DNA of 64,000 bases from Natronomonas salina (GCF_013391105.1 NZ_CP058335.1:2046001-2110000); one strand, 5' to 3'; numbered from the stretch's first letter, positions 1-8,738 are shown. The notes: generated from the letters alone by a model not told the origin. Program-made: numbers and translations.

Positions 1-371
1 CGGTGCTTGCGGGCGGTGTCGCTGTCGGCGTTCCGGACCTTGCTGTGGTACTCCTGCTTGATCTTGTCGCACTGCCGCCCGGCGCTCATCACCTTCGAGA
101 GGTGCTGGCGGAGCGCGTCGACGCCGCCGACGTCGGTGTCGGCGAGCGTGGCGTCGGCCAGCTCGTAGTAGAACGGGTCGACGGTGTCGAAGTCCGGCCA
201 CGTCGTGACGACGTTCTGGAGGTTGTCGGAGAGGATGTTGCCGGCCGTCTGGAGCATCGACTCCTGGGCCTCCGTCCCCTGTTTGGCCCGCCCCGCCCGC
301 GCCGCCCGCGAGAACGCCTTGTCGACCAGCTCCTCCGACCGGGGCGTCGTCGGAAGGTCTTCGAAGTGCAT
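1..371 (-). CDS. NOG1-family GTP-binding protein, N-terminal part (runs off the left edge)
   Basis: The first 123 codons are present, from the ATG at 371-369, and the gene leaves the window before its G domain. The N-terminus (MHFEDLPTTPRSEELVDKAF) and the following helix-rich region match the NOG1 N-terminal domain that precedes the GTPase domain in archaeal and eukaryotic NOG1. NOG1-type GTPases act in large ribosomal subunit assembly; that role is family knowledge. The G1-G5 motifs cannot be checked here. The gene is transcribed away from the membrane-protein gene at 453. Confidence 0.85.
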   Translation of the reverse strand, partial: MHFEDLPTTPRSEELVDKAFSRAARAGRAKQGTEAQESMLQTAGNILSDNLQNVVTTWPDFDTVDPFYYELADATLADTDVGGVDALRQHLSKVMSAGRQCDKIKQEYHSKVRNADSDTARKH

Positions 372-452
372 GGGCTACGTTACGTGTGCGAGCCTATAAG
401 GCCGGTGTATCGGGTCGGTAGCGTTTTCCGGTCCAGCGGCCTACCTTCTGGT

Positions 453-812
453 ATGACAGACTGGCGCGCCGTCTTCGTCGGCTTCCTCGTCGGTATCGTC
501 GCCGGAATCGTCGCCTTCGCGCTCCCCGTCGTCGGCCACATCGGCGCCGGCCTCGTCGCCGGCTTCACGGCCGGCGTCCTCGCGGGCGGCGGCGCCGGCA
601 GCGGCGCCTGGCACGGCCTGCTCGCCGGCGCGCTCGACGGCATCGCGATTGCGGTGATTGCCGCGGTACTCGTCTCGCTGGTCGGAATCCCCCTCGCCGG
701 CCCGTTCGGCGTGCTGGGCGGCGTCGGCGTCTTCGCGGTCGGCATCGTCATCGCGTTCGTCTTCGCGGTCGACAGCGCCATCGGCGGCGCGGTCGGCGGC
801 CTCCTCGCCTAA
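453..812 (+). CDS. Small integral membrane protein (DUF5518-like)
   Basis: This 119-residue protein is almost entirely hydrophobic, with about four Gly/Ala-rich membrane spans and only short polar loops. The open frame extends far upstream, but the ATG at 453 is the first that gives a membrane-protein start (MTDWRAVFVGFLVG). It resembles haloarchaeal DUF5518 proteins, from memory. No catalytic motif is visible and the function is unknown. Confidence 0.75.
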   Translation: MTDWRAVFVGFLVGIVAGIVAFALPVVGHIGAGLVAGFTAGVLAGGGAGSGAWHGLLAGALDGIAIAVIAAVLVSLVGIPLAGPFGVLGGVGVFAVGIVIAFVFAVDSAIGGAVGGLLA

Positions 813-837
813 GTGGCCGGCGCCCGTACGTCGACCC

Positions 838-1158
838 ATGACAGCCATCGACCCCGAGTCCCTGCTCCCGAACGACCGCGTCCAGGAGGCCGTCCTGAAC
901 GGCGACGTCACGCAGATCAGCCGCGGCGCCTCGAACCGCTACGCCGACGAGGGCGACACCTTCGAACTCGACGGTACCGAGTTCGAGGTGACCGGAGTCA
1001 AGGAGCGCACCCTCGGCGACCTCACCGACGAGGACGCCCGGCGGGAGGGGTCGCCGTCGCTGGAGACCTACCGCGAGCGCCTCGAGAAGGTCCACGGCGG
1101 CGACTTCGAGTGGGACGACGACAGCACGGTCGTGACCTACCGGTTCGAACGGCGCTGA
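838..1158 (+). CDS. ASCH-domain protein
   Basis: The protein has 106 residues starting at the ATG at 838. The N-terminal pattern, in which a short helix leads to a strand rich in Gly and Asp and then FELDGTEFEVTGV, is typical of small haloarchaeal ASCH proteins. ASCH is a PUA-like fold thought to bind RNA. The gene lies 25 bases after the membrane-protein gene on the same strand, so co-transcription is possible. The family call is from sequence character, not from a search. Confidence 0.7.
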   Translation: MTAIDPESLLPNDRVQEAVLNGDVTQISRGASNRYADEGDTFELDGTEFEVTGVKERTLGDLTDEDARREGSPSLETYRERLEKVHGGDFEWDDDSTVVTYRFERR

Positions 1159-1212
1159 CCGTCCCCCCGAGCCACTCGCAGTGTTTTTATCGGAAGAACA
1201 CAACTGGATACT

Positions 1213-1425
1213 ATGATCGCCCCCGCAGAACCCATCCTCGACGCCCTCTCTGAGCTCTTCGAGGACGACTACGAGTCGGTCGTGATCTACGGCGACGTGG
1301 ACGGCGAGACCGTCCTCCACGAGGGGCCGGCGACGATCCGCGCGAACGGCTGGGTCGAGCTGCCCAGCGGGCGGCTGCTCTCCCCGGAGGCCGTCCACCA
1401 CGTCGACACCTACCCTGGAGCGTGA
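1213..1425 (+). CDS. Conserved small acidic protein of unknown function
   Basis: This is a 70-codon gene whose acidic product has haloarchaeal codon use. A T-rich TATA-like element (around 1181-1188) lies about 30 bases upstream of the ATG, as expected for a leaderless transcript. No domain is recognised. The C-terminal half (WVELPSGRLLSPEAVHHVDT) reads like a small beta-barrel, but no function can be assigned. Confidence 0.65.
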   Translation: MIAPAEPILDALSELFEDDYESVVIYGDVDGETVLHEGPATIRANGWVELPSGRLLSPEAVHHVDTYPGA

Positions 1426-1459
1426 CGCCCTCGGGCTGGACGGTCTTTCGTCCCCGGAG

Positions 1460-1804
1460 TCAGCGCCGCTCGCGCAGCTCCGCCCGCAGGTCCGCGAGGT
1501 CCATCTCCTTCATCGACAGCAGGACGAGCAGGTGGTAGACGATGTCGGCGGCCTCGTGAGCCAGCTCCTCGCGGTCGTCGTCCTTCGCCGCGAGAATCAG
1601 CTCGGTCGTCTCCTCGCCCAGCTTCTCCAGGACCGCGTTCTCGCCCTTCTCGTGGGTGAACAGCGACGCGGTGTAGGAGTCCTCCGGCAGCTCCGCCTTC
1701 CGGGATTCGATCACCTCGAACAGTTCGTCGAGTATCTCGGCGGTCTCGGCGCTCCCCTCGCCCGCAACGTCGTCGGTCCGCTCGTCTGTCGTCTCGTCGG
1801 TCAT
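1460..1804 (-). CDS. hisE: Phosphoribosyl-ATP diphosphatase
   Basis: HisE hydrolyses phosphoribosyl-ATP to phosphoribosyl-AMP, the second step of histidine synthesis. The 114-residue protein carries the all-alpha MazG-like signature: EKLGEETTELILAAKD followed by EAADIVYHLLVLL, where the acidic residues coordinate magnesium. The start at 1804 overlaps the stop of the BFN gene in an ATGA (1801-1804), indicating translational coupling. The Asp/Thr/Glu-rich N-terminal 20 residues look like a disordered haloarchaeal extension. Confidence 0.93.
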   Translation of the reverse strand: MTDETTDERTDDVAGEGSAETAEILDELFEVIESRKAELPEDSYTASLFTHEKGENAVLEKLGEETTELILAAKDDDREELAHEAADIVYHLLVLLSMKEMDLADLRAELRERR

Positions 1805-2247
1805 CGCTCCATCAGCTCCCGGATGTCGTCGAGGTCGTCGTACTCGTCGCGCGGTTCGGCGTTCGCTTCGAAGACGGCCTCGTCGACCTCGATGTCGCCG
1901 TCCGTCCGCGAGGCCAGCGCCAGCGAGTCGCTGGGGCGGGCGTCGACGACCACCGACTCCCGCGGCGTCTCGACGTGGAGGTCCGCGACGTAGGTGTCGT
2001 CGTCCAATTCGGAGACGACGACCCGCTCGACGCGGCCGCCGAGTTCCTCCATCACGTCGAGGAACAGGTCGTGGGTCAGCGGTCGGCCGAGGTCCGTCGC
2101 GTCGAGGCCGCGGGCGATGCTCGCCGCCTCGTCGAAGCCGACGAAGATGGGGAGGACGTCGTCCTCGTCCTCGACGCCGAGCGTCACGATCGCGGCGAGT
2201 CCCGAGGGCGTCTCCGCGACGCGGACGCCCTCGATGTATGCGTCCAT
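1801..2247 (-). CDS. Bifunctional nuclease (BFN, DUF151) domain protein
   Basis: The 148-residue protein matches the BFN/DUF151 family: an N-terminal strand with an interrupted V-x-x-T-P-S-G, then LPIFVGFDEAASIARGL, the TDLGRPLTHDLFLDVMEELGG block and VVDARPSDSLALA. The bacterial and plant relatives have been described as nucleases with both DNase and RNase activity; activity in archaea is not established here. It is the first gene of a two-gene unit with hisE, overlapping by four bases. Confidence 0.85.
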   Translation of the reverse strand: MDAYIEGVRVAETPSGLAAIVTLGVEDEDDVLPIFVGFDEAASIARGLDATDLGRPLTHDLFLDVMEELGGRVERVVVSELDDDTYVADLHVETPRESVVVDARPSDSLALASRTDGDIEVDEAVFEANAEPRDEYDDLDDIRELMER

Positions 2248-2413
2248 ACCCCCGCGAGAACGTGCAGGGCAAAAAACTCGTCCTTCCGGGGCGTGGAGCG
2301 GCGAGTCCCGACCTCGATCGGTCGTGTGGACCGGTCCCGTCCGTCACGCCCGCAAGCGACTCGCAAACGACTGGTGATAACCCACTACTGCGTGCCAGCG
2401 ATAGTTTCTGTCA

Positions 2414-3778
2414 ATGAGATTGTCCGTCCTCGCGGTAGTCTGTATGGTTCTTCTCTCGGGTTGCGGAAGCGTCCTCGACGGCTCCGACGGCTCGACGCCG
2501 ACGCCGGAGACCACCGACGGCACGCCGGTCAACAGTTCCACGACGCCCTCGGAGGAGGCGGTGGAGGCCGTCGCCAACGTGCGGTCGTCCGCGCCGGACC
2601 GCCCGATCGAGGAGTCCGAGGCGCAGCTCCCGGTCGAACCGCGCGGGTCGCCCGTCGACCACCTCGACCTGTTCGTCCGGTCGGTCGAACACCACGGCCA
2701 GAACGTCGAGAGCGCCTCGATGAGCGACGACGGCAGCGAACTCCGGTACAGCTTCCGCCGGGGTGACGACGTCGGCGCCGAACTGGAGGACGTCGCGATG
2801 ACCTTCGCGGTGCTGGTCGGCGAGTACGAGTGGGACGTCGACCGGCTGGACGGGACGATCCTGGACCAGCAGGGCCGGACGATTGCCACGTTCACGATCG
2901 ACGCCGACGTCGCCGAGGACACCTACCACGGCGAGTACACCCTGCAGGAGTACCACGAGCACGTCGAGAGCTCCATCCAGCTCGTCGAGCAGGCGGACGA
3001 CGAGGACACCGCGACGCCGGAGGCGGGGTCGACCGCGGCACCGGCTCCAGCACCCGGTCCGGGACCGACCGACACCGAGTCCGACCCCGCTACCGGGCCG
3101 GACTCGACGCCGGAGACGACCTCCCAGCCCGGGGACACGGCCACGCCGGGGTCGCCGCCCGCGGAGACCGACCAGTCGACCGCCGAACCCGGTCCCGGAC
3201 CCACCACGCCGGCAGACACGCCGGAGTCGACAGCGACGCCCGACTCGACCCCGAACGAGACACCGGAAGCGACCGACGCGTCAGACCCCACGGATACGCC
3301 CGACGACACGCCGGGATCGACCGACACGCCAGAATCGACCGACTCGCCGAACGAGACACCCCAGCAGACCGAGACAGAGTCCACGGACACGCCCGAGGAT
3401 ACGCCCGCAGAGACAGAGTCGTCGACCACCGAGCCCACCGACTCACCGACCGAGGAAACGCAGACGACCTCGACCGAGGAAACGCAGACGACCTCGACCG
3501 AGGAAACGCAGACGACCTCGACCGAGGAAACGCAGACGACCTCGACCGAGGAAACGCAGACGACCTCGACCGAGGAAACGCAGACGACCTCGACCGAGGA
3601 AACGCAGACGACCTCGACCGAGGAAACGCAGACGACCTCGACCGACAGTTCACCGGGGAACGGAACCAGAGGACCAGGGGACAACAACGGTACGGACGCT
3701 TCGCTGGCCCCGGTACTACTCCTCCCCCTCGGAGTGCTCCCCTACGCGAGGCGACTGCTCGGGTCCGGCGAGGACTGA
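2414..3778 (+). CDS. Repeat-rich surface lipoprotein with Thr/Pro/Glu stalk
   Basis: This is a 454-residue exported lipoprotein. The N-terminus is a short signal peptide ending in a lipobox (LSGC, Cys17). An acidic globular domain of about 160 residues follows, then a long Thr/Pro/Asp/Glu/Ser stalk (about residues 200-415) and a C-terminal hydrophobic segment with Arg residues. The stalk contains eight perfect copies of an eight-residue unit (TEETQTTS), encoded by perfect 24-base repeats. The C-terminus has PGNGTRGPGDNNGTD before the hydrophobic stretch and lacks a clean PGF motif. Thr-rich stalks of this kind are usually O-glycosylated in haloarchaea. Function is unknown. Confidence 0.8.
   Translation: MRLSVLAVVCMVLLSGCGSVLDGSDGSTPTPETTDGTPVNSSTTPSEEAVEAVANVRSSAPDRPIEESEAQLPVEPRGSPVDHLDLFVRSVEHHGQNVESASMSDDGSELRYSFRRGDDVGAELEDVAMTFAVLVGEYEWDVDRLDGTILDQQGRTIATFTIDADVAEDTYHGEYTLQEYHEHVESSIQLVEQADDEDTATPEAGSTAAPAPAPGPGPTDTESDPATGPDSTPETTSQPGDTATPGSPPAETDQSTAEPGPGPTTPADTPESTATPDSTPNETPEATDASDPTDTPDDTPGSTDTPESTDSPNETPQQTETESTDTPEDTPAETESSTTEPTDSPTEETQTTSTEETQTTSTEETQTTSTEETQTTSTEETQTTSTEETQTTSTEETQTTSTEETQTTSTDSSPGNGTRGPGDNNGTDASLAPVLLLPLGVLPYARRLLGSGED
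3449..3640 (+). repeat. Eight perfect 24-bp tandem repeats inside a lipoprotein stalk
   Basis: The unit ACCGAGGAAACGCAGACGAC+CTCG is repeated eight times without a single base change, in frame with the lipoprotein gene. Identity at the silent positions points to recent expansion or gene conversion. Copy-number change would keep the frame and only lengthen or shorten the stalk. Confidence 0.97.
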
Positions 3779-3872
3779 GCGGGCCGGCCGTCGGCGGAGC
3801 GACCGCTACCGGATGTGAAAGAAAACCGTGAACGCGGGCGCGCCGTTCGGGCGCGTCGGGAGGAGGGCCGCC

Positions 3873-4139
3873 TCAGGCGCCGGCCTGGCTTAACGCGCTC
3901 TCGAGGTCGTCGCGCTGGGTGACGCCGACGAAGCGCTCGACGATGCCGTCGTCGTTCTCGACGATGAGGGTCGGCAGCGAGCGCACCTGGTACTCGTTGG
4001 CGACGTCCTGCTCCTCGTCGACGTTGACCTTCTCGAAGTCGACGTCCGGGAAGTCCTCCTCGAGTTCCTCGAGGATGGGGTCCTGCGTCTTGCACGGGCC
4101 GCACCAGTCCGCATAGAAGTCCTTGAGGGTGACGGGCAT
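3873..4139 (-). CDS. trxA: Thioredoxin
   Basis: The 88-residue protein is a short thioredoxin with the active site WCGPCK at residues 12-17 and the cis-proline region RSLPTLIV. It reduces protein disulfides in the cytoplasm. The open frame continues upstream to 4169, but the ATG at 4139 (MPVTLKDFYADWCGPC) puts the active site where compact thioredoxins have it. It is divergent from the Sec61-beta gene. Confidence 0.92.
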   Translation of the reverse strand: MPVTLKDFYADWCGPCKTQDPILEELEEDFPDVDFEKVNVDEEQDVANEYQVRSLPTLIVENDDGIVERFVGVTQRDDLESALSQAGA

Positions 4140-4287
4140 GACTATCGGACGTTTTCTACCCGCGCGCATAAGGGTTTCCCAACCGGCGACGGAGGGGTGC
4201 GACGGCGGCCCGAGCGGCGCCGACTGCAGGCGGGTCGGCGACCGACCGTGCCGAAACCCTTAGGACCTCCGGCACGAACTGACGGGT

Positions 4288-4449
4288 ATGAGCAGCGGAG
4301 AGAACTCCGGCGGGCTGATGTCCAGTGCGGGACTCGTCCGGTACTTCGACAGCGAGGATCGCAACGCACCCACGATGGACCCCCGGACGGTGGTCGCCTT
4401 CGGCGTCCTCCTCGGGGTCTTCGTCCTGATGCTGAACGCGCTGGCCTGA
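4288..4449 (+). CDS. Preprotein translocase subunit Sec61-beta
   Basis: Only 53 codons long, this gene encodes the small tail-anchored subunit of the SecYEG/Sec61 channel. The typical archaeal layout is visible: a Ser/Gly-rich N-terminus, the [11 protein letters not shown] block, [12 protein letters not shown], and one C-terminal membrane span (about residues 35-53). The call rests on these conserved archaeal Sec61-beta features. Confidence 0.93.
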   Translation: MSSGENSGGLMSSAGLVRYFDSEDRNAPTMDPRTVVAFGVLLGVFVLMLNALA

Positions 4450-4614
4450 GCTGGCCGGCCCCGATTTTCACGTCTCGGTCCGATTCCCGAGCGGCCGTGC
4501 CGCCGCCAGTAGCCGTTGCAGCACCCGGCGAGTATCTTCTCACCCGGCCGCCACGTAATCTGAAGACAAGTTGGCCAGTGAACATTTTTGGGCTTCCGAG
4601 TGCTACCGCTACCC

Positions 4615-5037
4615 ATGAGGGGTGGCGGATTCGACGACGGATCGACGGACCGCGGCGAGGAGCCCGAGGACGGGGCTCCCGACCTCGACGAGTTCCACCA
4701 GTTGCTGTGTTCGGCCTCGCGACGCCGGATCCTCTACTACCTCCAGGAGCACCCCGAGATCCCCCTGGAGGAGCTGAGCGACGTCGTCGCGGGCTGGAAG
4801 GCCGTCGAGGAGAACACCGTGGTCGGCCCGCGCGAGCGGGACCGCATCAGGGTCTCCCTGCACCACACTGACGTCCCCCGACTCGCCGACAGCGACGTGG
4901 TCGCGTACGACCGAGAGAACCGTGAGGTGTCCCTGCAACCGCTCCCCGAGCCGCTCTCGCGGATCCTCCGGGAGTCCCGCGAGTACGAGCGCGAGCGTCG
5001 ATCCGCCGGGGCCGACGAGGCCCTCCCGGAGCCATGA
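4615..5037 (+). CDS. Winged-helix protein (DUF7344-like)
   Basis: The 140-residue protein has an acidic N-terminus followed by a winged-helix domain: FHQLLCSASRRRILYYLQEH, LEELSDVVAGW, and a recognition-helix/wing region ending HHTDVPRLADSDVVAYD. This matches the DUF7344 type of haloarchaeal regulators. The stop overlaps the start of the DICT gene (ATGA at 5034-5037), so the two proteins are probably made together and may act as a sensor-regulator pair. Upstream in-frame codons exist back to 4588, but the ATG at 4615 fits the domain better. Confidence 0.8.
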   Translation: MRGGGFDDGSTDRGEEPEDGAPDLDEFHQLLCSASRRRILYYLQEHPEIPLEELSDVVAGWKAVEENTVVGPRERDRIRVSLHHTDVPRLADSDVVAYDRENREVSLQPLPEPLSRILRESREYERERRSAGADEALPEP

Positions 5038-5741
5038 CGCTCGAGGCACTCTTCGAGGAGGTCGACCGGCCCCGCAAGGAGTTCGTCGTCTACACCGGCG
5101 CGTCGGACGCCGACGTCGTCGAGCGGTTCGCGGCCCGGAACGCCGACGTCGAACACCGGACGCTCCCCGACGAGGACGCCGAGGGGTTCCTCGTGGTCCG
5201 CGAGCGCGGCGGCTTCGCGGGCGCGCTGCCGGTCGCCGAGTTGCGCCGGCTGTTCGAGGCCGCCATCCTGGACCCCTGGGACCTCGAGAACGTCGACGAG
5301 GACCACCGCGCGCTGTTCGACCTGCTGGACGGGACGGTGTTCGCCTCCCTCGACCGCCGGCGGATGCTCGCCGCGTCCCGCGAGGTCGAGGAGCACGCCT
5401 GGCGGGTCGGCGCCGGGACGCTGTGCGCCGGCTTCCAGACGGCCGCCGCCTTCGGCAAGCAGCGCCGGGTCTACGAGCGGCTGGCCGACGAGACGGCGCT
5501 CGATATCCACGCCTACGCCGGGACCGTCCCCGACGACGCCCACGCCGGCATCGCGTTCCACACGGAACCGGCGTCGGTGGTCGAGGGCTTCTGGTTCGTC
5601 GCGTTCGACGGCTGCGGCGACGACGCCCGGAAGTGCGCGGTCGTCGGCCGCCAGCGGCACGCCGAGACGTACGCGGGTTTCTGGACCTACGACCCGGGGA
5701 CCGTCCAGGCGGTGTTCGACGCCGTGCCGACGGGCCGATAA
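5034..5741 (+). CDS. DICT sensory-domain protein
   Basis: The 235-residue protein has the layout of haloarchaeal DICT proteins: an N-terminal alpha/beta sensory part, then a DICT-like domain with WRVGAGTLCAGFQTAAAFGKQ followed by YERLADETALDIHAYAGTV and a final FWTYDP motif. DICT domains are associated with light or redox signalling proteins such as diguanylate cyclases and two-component systems (family knowledge). No DNA-binding or output domain is seen, so output probably passes through the coupled winged-helix protein at 4615-5037. Confidence 0.78.
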   Translation: MTLEALFEEVDRPRKEFVVYTGASDADVVERFAARNADVEHRTLPDEDAEGFLVVRERGGFAGALPVAELRRLFEAAILDPWDLENVDEDHRALFDLLDGTVFASLDRRRMLAASREVEEHAWRVGAGTLCAGFQTAAAFGKQRRVYERLADETALDIHAYAGTVPDDAHAGIAFHTEPASVVEGFWFVAFDGCGDDARKCAVVGRQRHAETYAGFWTYDPGTVQAVFDAVPTGR

Positions 5742-5793
5742 CTTCCGGTCCGGCCGGCGAACCCTTTTATTCGAGAACGACCCAACGACGGGT

Positions 5794-7983
5794 GTGTCAC
5801 AGTCGGACGGCCACCGGCGGTTCTTCCCTTACGACGAGCCGTACGACCACCAGACGGACGCGATGGGGCGGATCCGCGAGGCGCTCGTCGAGGAGCGGGA
5901 CGTCCTCTTCGAGGGCGCCTGCGGGACCGGCAAGACCCTCGCGTCGCTGACGCCCGCACTGGAGTACGGGCGGGCAGCCGGCAAGACCGTCGTCATCACC
6001 ACGAACGTCCACCAGCAGACCCGGCAGTTCATCGAGGAGGCCCGCGCCATCAACGCCCAGGAACCCATCCGCTCGGTCGTCTTCCGGGGGAAGGCGTCGA
6101 TGTGCCACATCGACGTCGGCTACGAGGAGTGCCAGGCGCTGCGCGATACGACCCGCGACCTCGTCGACAAGCAGCAGGACATCGCCGAACTCGAGGAGCG
6201 CGAAGAGGAACTCCTCGAGGCCAGCCAGGACGGCGACGGCGAGGCCGCCCAGGCCCGCGGCGCCGTCGTGGAGGAGATCGAGGACCTCGAGGCCGGCATC
6301 GAAGCCCTCCAGGAGGAGCGGAACGTCTGCGAGCGGTACTACAACAACCTCACCGGGAACACCGACGAGTTCTACTCGTGGCTCTACGACGACGTCCGGA
6401 CGCCCGACGAGATCTACGAGCAGGCCCACGAGATGGACCTCTGCGGCTACGAGCTCCTGAAGGACGGCATGGAGGGCGTCGACCTCGTCATCTGCAACTA
6501 CCACCACCTGCTCGACCCGATGATCCGCGAGCAGTTCTTCCGGTGGCTCGGCCGCGAGCCCGAGGACGTCATCGTCGTCTTCGACGAGGCGCACAACGTC
6601 GCCGACGCGGCCCGCGACCACGCCACCCGGACGCTCGCCGAGCGGACCCTCGACGGCGCGCTGGACGAACTCGAGGAGTGCGACGACGCCCGCGCCGACC
6701 CCGCGGCGAACGTCCTCCGGGCGTTCCGGACCGCGCTCGTCGACACCTACGAGGGCTCCTTCGGCTTCGGCGACCGCGAGGGCGTCGGCGAGGAGTGGGA
6801 GGACGTCTCCATCGACAGCGACGAGGGCCGCGACGACCTCTCGGTGGCGTTCCTCCAGGAGTACACCGGCCAGGGCTTCGACGCCGACCTCGAGCAGGCG
6901 CTCGCGCTCGGCGAGGAGCTGGACCGCCGCTACGAGCAGGCGTACAAGGACGGCGAGGCCACCACGCGGAAGGACTGCCCGACGCTGACCGCCGCCTCGT
7001 TCGTCGAGGACTGGATGGAGTCCAGCGTCGAACCCGGCCAGTACCCCGTCCTGGGCGTCCGGCGCACCGAGACCGGGGTCGTGGGACGCGCGGAGCTGTA
7101 CACCTGCCTGCCCCGGCAGGTGACCGAGCCGCTGTTCGAGGAGCTGCACTCGACCATCCTGATGAGCGCGACGCTGCGCCCGTTCGACGTCACCGAGGAC
7201 GTCCTCGGGCTCGACGACCCGCTCACGATGGCCTACGGCGAGCAGTTCCCCGAGGAGCGACGCCGCACCTACGCCGTCGAGACGCCCGCGCTGTTCGCCA
7301 GCAAGCGCGACGACCCCGCCGTCCAGGAGACCGTCGGCGACACCCTCGAGGACGTCGTCCGGTTCACGCCGGGCAACACCCTCGCGTTCTTCCCCAGCTA
7401 CGCCGAAGCGGAGCGCTACTACCACCGCTTCGCCGGCGACGCGACGCCCTACCTCGACGAGCCCGGCAAACGGGCCGAGGACCTCCGCCAGGAGTTCGTC
7501 GCCGACGACGACGCGGTGCTGTTCACCTCGCTATGGGGCACCCTCGCGGAGGGCGTCAGCTTCGACGACGACGACGCCCGCAGCGTCGCGGTCGTCGGCG
7601 TCCCGTACCCGCACCTCGACGACCGGATGGAGGCCGTCCAGCGCGCCTACCAGGGTGCCTTCGGCGAGGACGAACGCGGCGCGAGCGACGCGGACGGCGA
7701 CGCCGGCTGGCGCTACGCCGTGGAGATCCCCACCGTGCGGAAGACCCGGCAGGCCCTCGGCCGGGTCGTCCGGTCGCCGGAGGACTTCGGCGTCCGCGTG
7801 CTGATCGACGAGCGGTACACCCAGTCGAACCGCGTCGACCTCGGCGACTACAGCGTCTACCCCGCCTTCCCGCCGGAGGAGCGCAGCGAGCACGTCGACG
7901 TCGCTCCCGAGAAGCTGAAGTTCGCGATGCTGAACTTCTACGGCGACCTCGACGCCTGGGACGGCGACCCGCCGACGCCGTAG
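5794..7983 (+). CDS. XPD/Rad3-like superfamily 2 DNA helicase
   Basis: This 729-residue ATP-dependent helicase starts at the GTG at 5794. Walker A is GACGTGKT at residues 41-48, the DEAH box is at 264-267, and motif VI is QALGRVVRSPEDFG near the C-terminus. Cysteines at 104, 113, 179 and 217 lie between Walker A and the DEAH box, where XPD-type enzymes hold an iron-sulfur cluster. Their spacing is wider than in classic XPD, so cluster binding is inferred. Such enzymes unwind 5'-3' in repair (XPD, DinG). The HNH gene follows two bases after the stop. Confidence 0.9.
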   Translation: MSQSDGHRRFFPYDEPYDHQTDAMGRIREALVEERDVLFEGACGTGKTLASLTPALEYGRAAGKTVVITTNVHQQTRQFIEEARAINAQEPIRSVVFRGKASMCHIDVGYEECQALRDTTRDLVDKQQDIAELEEREEELLEASQDGDGEAAQARGAVVEEIEDLEAGIEALQEERNVCERYYNNLTGNTDEFYSWLYDDVRTPDEIYEQAHEMDLCGYELLKDGMEGVDLVICNYHHLLDPMIREQFFRWLGREPEDVIVVFDEAHNVADAARDHATRTLAERTLDGALDELEECDDARADPAANVLRAFRTALVDTYEGSFGFGDREGVGEEWEDVSIDSDEGRDDLSVAFLQEYTGQGFDADLEQALALGEELDRRYEQAYKDGEATTRKDCPTLTAASFVEDWMESSVEPGQYPVLGVRRTETGVVGRAELYTCLPRQVTEPLFEELHSTILMSATLRPFDVTEDVLGLDDPLTMAYGEQFPEERRRTYAVETPALFASKRDDPAVQETVGDTLEDVVRFTPGNTLAFFPSYAEAERYYHRFAGDATPYLDEPGKRAEDLRQEFVADDDAVLFTSLWGTLAEGVSFDDDDARSVAVVGVPYPHLDDRMEAVQRAYQGAFGEDERGASDADGDAGWRYAVEIPTVRKTRQALGRVVRSPEDFGVRVLIDERYTQSNRVDLGDYSVYPAFPPEERSEHVDVAPEKLKFAMLNFYGDLDAWDGDPPTP

Positions 7984-7985
7984 CC

Positions 7986-8705
7986 GTGGACCTCGACCCC
8001 CGTCCCGAGCGCCGCCGCACCCGCGACGGCGAAGGCCCGCGCTGGGACGCCGTCCGCGAGGCGGCCCTCGAACGCGACGACCGCACCTGCCAGCGCTGCG
8101 GCTACCGGCGACGACAGCGGCCGGGCGACCCCGAGCGCGACCTGGAGGTCCACGACACCGCCGGCTTCAGCGGCCAGGCGTCGCTGGCGGACCTCGACCG
8201 CCTCGTGACCGTCTGCCGGCCGTGCCACGCGACGCTGCACCCGGACGACCCCGCCTACCGCGACCTCGCGGAGGGAGCGCCGCTGTTCCCCCGGCCCGAC
8301 GCGCCGCCCGCGGTCGCGACGATGCGAACGGAGCGCCAGCACGTCTGCCAGCGCTGCCAGCGCATGGTCGACTCGGCGACCGACCTCGCGGCCTACGTGC
8401 CCATAGACGGCGGGACCTACGTCCTCTGTGAACCCTGCGCCGGCGCGTTGCTGGCGGCCGGCTACGACCCCGCGGACTTCGAGGTGGCCGGCGAGCTGGA
8501 CGTCGCGGCGCTGGAATCGCGGGCCCCGGATGCCCCGGTCCGGCCGGCGCTGTTCGCCACCGGGCCGGTCCGGGCGCTCCGGCCGCCGGAGACCGGCCTC
8601 GAGCGACTCCTCTTCGACACGCCGCTTCGGTACGTCGTGAACCCGTTCGGCCTGACCGCGCTGTTCATCCTCGTCGGCGTCTTCCTGTCGTTCTGGCTGT
8701 TCTGA
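7986..8705 (+). CDS. HNH-nuclease-like protein with a C-terminal membrane anchor
   Basis: The 239-residue protein begins at a GTG two bases after the helicase stop. Residues about 20-95 form an HNH-like zinc domain: CQRCGYRRR, then LEVHDTAGF and CRPCHATLHPDD. A second zinc pair, CQRCQRM and LCEPCAGA, lies near 120-150. The last 25 residues form one membrane span. HNH domains cut DNA. The usual second His of the HH pair reads as His-Asp (VHD), so activity is uncertain. The helicase-nuclease pairing suggests a shared DNA-processing role, which is inference. Confidence 0.75.
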   Translation: MDLDPRPERRRTRDGEGPRWDAVREAALERDDRTCQRCGYRRRQRPGDPERDLEVHDTAGFSGQASLADLDRLVTVCRPCHATLHPDDPAYRDLAEGAPLFPRPDAPPAVATMRTERQHVCQRCQRMVDSATDLAAYVPIDGGTYVLCEPCAGALLAAGYDPADFEVAGELDVAALESRAPDAPVRPALFATGPVRALRPPETGLERLLFDTPLRYVVNPFGLTALFILVGVFLSFWLF

Positions 8706-8738
8706 CGCCGGCGTCCGGATGGTACTCCAGCGGGCTCC

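Noticed and set aside
3449-3640. Possible CRISPR array
   Set aside because: The repeats are directly adjacent without spacers and are in frame inside a gene.
2923-3687. Minus-strand Val/Ser repeat protein opposite the lipoprotein stalk
   Set aside because: It arises only from the 24-bp repeats read on the other strand and has no start context or signal peptide.
5797-7425. Long minus-strand open frame of 542 codons opposite the helicase gene
   Set aside because: It is a mirror of codon bias in high-GC coding DNA. Its product is Val/Leu/Asp/Glu-rich without motifs, while the plus strand has clear helicase motifs.
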